Below, piece by piece: positions 59,588 to 64,000 of a DNA stretch of 64,000 nt (its first letter is position 1; every line of letters begins with the position of its first letter). Source of the DNA: Spirochaetota bacterium (lineage in GTDB: Bacteria > Spirochaetota > Spirochaetia > Treponematales > UBA12059); assembly GCA_026398615.1 (NCBI GenBank), contig JAPLSN010000042.1, positions 62,001 to 126,000 of the forward strand, given 5' to 3'. Under the pieces are notes generated by a model, which was given only the letters and a program-made list of their open reading frames with translations, was not told where the DNA came from and ran no database searches. Made by a program: the position numbers and the translations under genes.

Positions 59588-62122
59588 ATGAGGCGCGTTA
59601 CCTTTTTCATCCTGCTCGCGATCCTTGCGGCAGCAACGGCGTTTGCCCAGGAATCGGGCGAGTGGTACTACGGGAAACCCATCGCCGACATTCAATTCAC
59701 GGGACTCATCCATGTCCAAAAGACCGAAGTCGAGCCCCTCGTCCGGCGTTTCAAGGGGAAGGCCTTCGACGACACCCTGTGGTACGAACTTTACAACAGC
59801 CTTTTCTCGCTTGAATGTTTCGAGTCGATAGAACCGGTAGCCGTTCCCGGGAACAAGGAAAAGCAGACCGTGATCGTCAGGATCAACGTCACGGAGAAAC
59901 CATGGATTGAATCCATACGGGTCGAAGGCAACAAGATCGTCAGAGTGGGCGAGATACTCGATGTCGTCACCCTGAAGAAGGACGACGTCTACCGGGAGTA
60001 CAAGGCCAAGCTCGACGTGATCGCCGTGAAGAACCTCCTTGTCGACAAGGGATTCCCCGGCGTCGCGGTGAGCCAGGATGTCGAGCCGGGGACCAAGCCC
60101 GGTACGCTCGTCTGGATCATCAGGATTTCCGAGGGCGGCAAGGTGACGGTCAAGGAAATCAGGTTCAGCGGGAACACGGCCTTTTCCGCCAGCGCGCTCA
60201 AGGGAAAGTTATCGCTCAAGGAGGAAGGTTTCCTCCAGCCAGGTGCCTTCAAGGAAGCCTTTCTCGAACAGGACAAGGGCATTCTCGTCGATTACATGCA
60301 AGGCAGGGGCTACATCGACGCGAAGGTCGTCGACGTTCTCAGGGACTACGTGTGGGACGAGAAGGACAAACGACAGAAACTCGTCCTCACTTTCGTCATT
60401 GCCGAGGGGGACAAGTACCTGTTCGGCGGCTTCAGCTTCGAGGGCAACAGGATATTCTCCACCGAGAAGCTCCTCGCCCTCACGACGCACGAGGTAAATA
60501 CCGTCGTGGACTACCGCCGCATCAAGGCGGACAAGAACCGCGTGGACGACCTGTATTACGAGAACGGGTACATCTTCAACCGCATCGTCATGAAATCGAA
60601 GCGGGATGAGGAGCGCAAGGCCGTCTCGTACCTGATTTCCATCGAGGAGCACGACCGTTCCCACATCGAAAACATCCTCCTGAAGGGTAATGACAAGACG
60701 AAGGATTTCGTCATAATGCGCGAATTGCCACTCGAGGTGGGCGACGTCTTCTCCAAGGCGAAGATCATGGAAGGCTTGCGCAACCTATACAACCTCCAGT
60801 ATTTCTCGGCGATCATTCCAGAAATGGTACCCGGCAGCGCCGAGAACCTCATGGACCTCACCATCACGGTGGAGGAGCAGAGTACCGCCGACATCCAGTT
60901 CGGCGCCACGCTGGCAGGACTCGGCATCTCCAATTCATCGTTTCCCATCTCAGCCCTCGTCAAGTGGAACGACCGCAACTTCATGGGTAACGGACAGGAC
61001 TTCAAAGTCGACCTGAATGTTTCGCCGGACCAGCAGTCGGTGATATTTGGCTTCACCGAAAAATGGCTGTTCGGCAAGCGCCTGACCGTGGGCACCGAGC
61101 TGTCGTTCAGCCACAAGACGCTGGATGTCGCACAGGATACGCTTGCGCCGATTTTCGACCAGCGTGAAGGCGACGAGTATCCTCCCGATCCCTACGCAAC
61201 CTGGCAAGAATACGCCGATGCCGGATACGTGATACCCGACGAGTTCCTCATGCCCATCCAGAACTGGGAGATCGCTCTCGGCCTGAACGGCGGCTATGTC
61301 TGGAAGACGCCGGTCGGCGATTACGGCGTCGGCGGGGGTTTTTCGACCGGCTTCGAACTCAAGGGTTTCGACGCCGACAAGTACCGCCCGTACGACTACG
61401 AGAATCGCCTGAACTATGATGCCTGGCTCTACAAGAACACGATATACGCGCGGACCTACCTCAATTCCCTCGATATCTGGTACGACCCGTCGAACGGCTA
61501 CTACACGAGCCTCCGGGCGACACTCTCAGGCCTGTTTGATTTCGAGCTCAAGCACTATCTCCGCCTCGATTGGAAGACCGAAGGCTACCTGACCCTGGTA
61601 GATGTCCCCATTTCCGATGCTTTCAACTACAAGTTGATCCTCGGCGCCCACTCCGGGCTGAGTTTCATCCTTCCGCAGCCCGGCAGGCCCCTGGCCTACG
61701 GCACCGAGGGACTCGCGATCGACGGTACTTTCGTCGGACGCGGCTGGATGCTCGGCGCCCAGACCGGAACCCAGCTGTGGGAAAACTGGCTTGAGCTCAG
61801 GACGCCGATCGTGCCGCGGCTCCTGTCGCTCGACGCGTTCCTCGACGCGGCCGCCTTGCGTACGCAGAACGGCCTTCTGGACATCGCGCAATTCCAGGCT
61901 GGAGGCGATTCGGTCGACGATTCCGTGGGGCTGACAGGCCTTCGCGCGTCGAACATCGCCATAAGCTCGGGATTCGGCATTCGGTTCACCCTGCCGCAGT
62001 TCCCCTTCCGCCTGTATTTTGCCAAACGTTTCTACTTCGACGATTCGAACAAGCTCAATTTTGTGGAAGGCCCCATAAACGGCCTGGACTTCGTGATCGG
62101 CGTCAGCCTTCCGTTGAATTGA
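59588..62122 (+). CDS. bamA: outer-membrane protein assembly factor BamA
   Basis: 844 aa from ATG 59588 (AAGGGAG 5 nt upstream); the track start is 33 codons too early. A signal peptide (VTFFILLAILAAATAFAQ) precedes five POTRA domains (for example IADIQFTGLIHVQKTEVEPL, TVKEIRFSGNTAFSASALKG, FGGFSFEGNRIFSTEKLLAL, HIENILLKGNDKTKDFVIMR) and a 16-strand barrel ending with FVIGVSLPLN. The barrel carries FGIRFTLPQFPFRLYFAKRF. It is the homologue of T. pallidum TP0326 by family and gene order. Confidence 0.95.
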   Translation: MRRVTFFILLAILAAATAFAQESGEWYYGKPIADIQFTGLIHVQKTEVEPLVRRFKGKAFDDTLWYELYNSLFSLECFESIEPVAVPGNKEKQTVIVRINVTEKPWIESIRVEGNKIVRVGEILDVVTLKKDDVYREYKAKLDVIAVKNLLVDKGFPGVAVSQDVEPGTKPGTLVWIIRISEGGKVTVKEIRFSGNTAFSASALKGKLSLKEEGFLQPGAFKEAFLEQDKGILVDYMQGRGYIDAKVVDVLRDYVWDEKDKRQKLVLTFVIAEGDKYLFGGFSFEGNRIFSTEKLLALTTHEVNTVVDYRRIKADKNRVDDLYYENGYIFNRIVMKSKRDEERKAVSYLISIEEHDRSHIENILLKGNDKTKDFVIMRELPLEVGDVFSKAKIMEGLRNLYNLQYFSAIIPEMVPGSAENLMDLTITVEEQSTADIQFGATLAGLGISNSSFPISALVKWNDRNFMGNGQDFKVDLNVSPDQQSVIFGFTEKWLFGKRLTVGTELSFSHKTLDVAQDTLAPIFDQREGDEYPPDPYATWQEYADAGYVIPDEFLMPIQNWEIALGLNGGYVWKTPVGDYGVGGGFSTGFELKGFDADKYRPYDYENRLNYDAWLYKNTIYARTYLNSLDIWYDPSNGYYTSLRATLSGLFDFELKHYLRLDWKTEGYLTLVDVPISDAFNYKLILGAHSGLSFILPQPGRPLAYGTEGLAIDGTFVGRGWMLGAQTGTQLWENWLELRTPIVPRLLSLDAFLDAAALRTQNGLLDIAQFQAGGDSVDDSVGLTGLRASNIAISSGFGIRFTLPQFPFRLYFAKRFYFDDSNKLNFVEGPINGLDFVIGVSLPLN

Positions 62123-62248
62123 CCTCATCGGGCAGAAAGCCGAACGGCAAGGTCGGCATGTGCATGTAGATCTGCGACAAGATGGAAGATGCTACGGCAG
62201 GGCGACGGGATGCTTCCGGCATCCGGCACGCTGCCGGGAGGGAACGGC

Positions 62249-62791
62249 ATGAAGAGGAAATTCCTGGCGGTCACGGTTGTCATCGCGTTATCATCGGCAT
62301 TCTGCGCCGGCGCGTTCGGACAAGCGATGACCAGGATCGCGGTTCTCGATCTCGTGAGGGTTTATGACGCCTATTCCACGGATTCCGCGGCGTCCAGGGC
62401 TCTCGAGGACGAAAGGGCGAAGGTGCAAACCCAGCTGGAAAAGATGCAGGCGGAGATCAACGACCTCCAGAAAAAAAAGGGAGAAGCCATCCAGTCCGGC
62501 AGGCAGGATCTCATTTCGCAATATGACAAGGATATCGCGGCCAAACTCAAGAACCTGAAGGATTACTATACGGCCAAGAAACTGGAACTGGAAGAGAAGA
62601 AGAAAAACCTGCTCGAATCCTCCGAGTTCGCGAAGGCTACGTATGGCGCCATCCAGCGAATCGCGGAGACGGAAGGGTATTCCATCGTGCTGACGACGAC
62701 GAGTACCGATTCGATGATGAATTCGATAGTCTGGTACAGCCCTCTGATCGATATCACCGACAGGGTGATATCGGCGCTTGCTGTAAGATAG
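62249..62791 (+). CDS. skp: Skp/OmpH-family periplasmic chaperone
   Basis: 180 aa from ATG 62249 (GGGAGG upstream). A signal peptide (FLAVTVVIALSSAFCAGAFG) is followed by the Skp core: strand RIAVLDLVRVYDAY, then two long charged helices (ALEDERAKVQTQLEKMQAEI, AAKLKNLKDYYTAKKLELEE) forming the tentacle arms, and a C-terminal strand pair. It escorts unfolded outer-membrane proteins to BamA, which is encoded 127 bp upstream. Confidence 0.92.
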   Translation: MKRKFLAVTVVIALSSAFCAGAFGQAMTRIAVLDLVRVYDAYSTDSAASRALEDERAKVQTQLEKMQAEINDLQKKKGEAIQSGRQDLISQYDKDIAAKLKNLKDYYTAKKLELEEKKKNLLESSEFAKATYGAIQRIAETEGYSIVLTTTSTDSMMNSIVWYSPLIDITDRVISALAVR

Positions 62792-62869
62792 GGAAATACC
62801 TGAACGCCGGGCGGCACCGGGATTTCAACACGACCAAGGGAATTCGGCGTCATCCCCGCCTGCCGGGAT

Positions 62870-63364
62870 TCATGCTTGGTCGTCCTTGCGCTTCTGGGAT
62901 CTCAGGATCGCATGGAGGGTCGAGAAACGCCTGCGGTTGTCCTCGGATATTTCCATCAGGTTTTCATGGACATCGAGGAGCAGGTCGACGGTTGTCGGTT
63001 CCGTGGAAACGAGGTTTTCCATGGCGGGCGGGAAGGGCAGGTCCTCGTCGGACAGTATCACGAGTTTCAGTATTCCTATGGTCTTGAGGAGCGACAGGCA
63101 TTCACCCGACGTGTGTATCAGGGTTATGGGGCGTTCCGAGAATCGAAGGAAACGCTTGTTGAACCCGACGAGCAGTCCCATGAAGGTCGAATCCATGTAG
63201 CTGCATTGACCAAGATCGATGTACATGTCGTCGACGGGAGGCTTGGCTTCAAGACGGCCGAAAACCCTCGTTCGCAGTTCCGGACAAAGCGCCGCGGTTA
63301 TGTGGCCGATCGCCCGTATGTATATGTCGTTGTCCACTTCCTTGAGGAATAGCGCTTCTTCCAC
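62870..63364 (-). CDS. STAS-domain anti-sigma-factor-antagonist-like protein
   Basis: 164 aa with a GTG start and GAGGGG 5 nt upstream. The STAS fold is complete: IYIRAIGHITAALCPELRTR, MYIDLGQCSYMDSTFMGLLV with the phosphorylatable Ser in DST, and LTLIHTSGE-like strand PITLIHTSGECLSLLKTIG. About 50 extra C-terminal residues are helical. It probably takes part in a partner-switch with an anti-sigma kinase, which is not in the window. It is inverted relative to skp and mutS. Confidence 0.9.
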   Translation of the reverse strand: MEEALFLKEVDNDIYIRAIGHITAALCPELRTRVFGRLEAKPPVDDMYIDLGQCSYMDSTFMGLLVGFNKRFLRFSERPITLIHTSGECLSLLKTIGILKLVILSDEDLPFPPAMENLVSTEPTTVDLLLDVHENLMEISEDNRRRFSTLHAILRSQKRKDDQA

Positions 63365-63444
63365 GAAAACCCCTCGAAAAGGGCGTGCTGAACGAGCGCG
63401 ACACCCGGACGAAACCGGAGGTCCGAGCGCGGAACGCCCTCAAC

Positions 63445-63473
63445 TTGTATCCTAGTCTAGTTTGGGGTAGAAT
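63445..63473 (+). promoter_or_regulatory. leaderless-type promoter of mutS
   Basis: TTGTAT, 17 bp, TAGAAT, then 9 nt to ATG 63483. No Shine-Dalgarno. Confidence 0.55.
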
Positions 63474-63482
63474 GCAACCGTC

Positions 63483-64000
63483 ATGCCGGAAACCAGGCCT
63501 CTCATGGACCAGTACCGGGAGATCAAAGCCAGACATCGCGACGCAATCCTCTTTTTCAGGCTCGGCGATTTCTACGAGATGTTCAACGACGATGCCGTCG
63601 AGGCGAGCTCCCTTCTCAACCTCACGCTGACCCGAAGACAGGACAGCCCCATGTGCGGCATTCCGTACCACGCGGCACGTTCATACATCGCCCGGCTGCT
63701 CAAGTTCGGCAAGAAGGTCGCGGTGTGCGAACAGCTCACCCAGCCGGGGCAGGGCAAGGGCCTCATCGAACGCGATGTCGTGGAGATCATAACACCCGGT
63801 ACCGCAATGGACGAGGATTTCCTCGAAGCTTCCTCGTCCAACTACCTCGTCTGTATCGGCGTATCCGGCGCATCCTGTTCATGCGCGTTCGCGGACGTGT
63901 CGGCGGGAGAATTCGCGGCGTTTTCCTTCCCTTCCGATGACGAAGCGCGGCTCCGGCGCGAGATCCGCGCGCTTTCTCCCAAGGAAATCCTCGTACAGCA
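63483..64000 (+). CDS. mutS: DNA mismatch repair protein MutS, N-terminal part
   Basis: The first 172 codons of MutS; the gene runs out of the window, so the ORF track omits it. The mismatch-recognition domain is visible: PLMDQYREIKARHRDAILFF and the Phe-x-Glu wedge in FRLGDFYEMFNDDAV, then SPMCGIPYHAARSYIARLL and VAVCEQLTQPGQGKG. It starts mismatch repair by binding mispaired bases. The ATG has no Shine-Dalgarno and lies 9 nt after a -10 box. Position after skp matches T. pallidum TP0328. Confidence 0.95.
   Translation, partial: MPETRPLMDQYREIKARHRDAILFFRLGDFYEMFNDDAVEASSLLNLTLTRRQDSPMCGIPYHAARSYIARLLKFGKKVAVCEQLTQPGQGKGLIERDVVEIITPGTAMDEDFLEASSSNYLVCIGVSGASCSCAFADVSAGEFAAFSFPSDDEARLRREIRALSPKEILVQ

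Noticed and set aside
1-64000. tRNA, rRNA, CRISPR arrays, insertion sequences, prophage
   Set aside because: No cloverleaf-like sequence, regularly spaced direct repeats, transposase or phage protein was recognised in gaps or ORFs; all gaps are under 300 bp.

Overview
The window looks like a chromosomal segment of a GC-rich member of the Spirochaetota, most likely the Treponema/Spirochaeta side. The reasons are: (i) the block tamB-like, bamA, skp/ompH, mutS at the right end has the order I recall for Treponema pallidum TP0325-TP0328; (ii) the genes encode a diderm envelope (TamB, BamA, Skp, Lnt, lipoproteins); (iii) there are divergent PilZ-like proteins, a bactofilin, a Na+-NQR-type cluster and a dTMP kinase with a GTGTTT P-loop, all familiar from treponemes. 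No tRNA, rRNA, CRISPR array, phage gene or transposase was found. Coding density is very high, and no gap exceeds 300 bp.

Layout. 0.1-8.8 kb (minus): a tightly overlapping run pgi, murG, cvpA, holB-like, histidine kinase, NtrC-type regulator, sdaAB, sdaAA. 9-10.4 kb (plus): a PilZ-like protein and a small membrane protein, convergent with recQ and nth (minus). 13.2-16.7 kb (plus): secreted protein, DHH phosphoesterase, sigma-like regulator, rdgB. 16.9-25.5 kb (minus): rho-rpmE, bactofilin-cinA, a TPR-like tail protein, HU-lnt-response regulator, rpsT, pentapeptide-MBL hydrolase, one unknown. 25.6-29.5 kb (minus): nqrBCDEF without nqrA. 29.6-30.9 kb (minus): tiny lipoprotein plus radical SAM/SPASM enzyme. 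31.1-35.5 kb (plus): zinc-ribbon protein, murI, rsgA, mutS2. 35.6-42.2 kb: a lipoprotein, neuB (minus), a CxxC protein, yebC, ruvC, ruvA, a disrupted ruvB, queA. 42.3-50.5 kb (minus): a PilZ-like gene, then a seven-gene overlapping operon headed by a LoaP/NusG paralogue (4,6-dehydratase, DegT aminotransferase, three-subunit molybdenum hydroxylase, RsmI-like methyltransferase). 50.8-53.4 kb (plus): secreted protein and an RlpA-like DPBB/SPOR protein. 53.7-55 kb (minus): TPR-like protein and tmk. 55.1-64 kb (plus): tamB, bamA, skp and the start of mutS, with a STAS gene inverted between the last two.

Two observations stand out. First, nine genes (nth, rdgB, the pentapeptide gene, the rSAM-linked lipoprotein, the zinc-ribbon gene, ruvA, a PilZ-like gene, tmk, mutS) share one start architecture: a sigma-70-like promoter (TTGnnn, 16-17 bp, TAnnnT) whose -10 box ends only 6-9 nt before the start codon, in most cases with no Shine-Dalgarno sequence. 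This predicts leaderless mRNAs. Second, a minimal radical SAM/SPASM-lipoprotein pair is a candidate peptide-modification system. Further points are an NqrA-less NQR cluster with a short NqrB, a ruvB broken by a deletion/frameshift (real or assembly), and a LoaP-headed operon that mixes sugar and molybdoenzyme genes.
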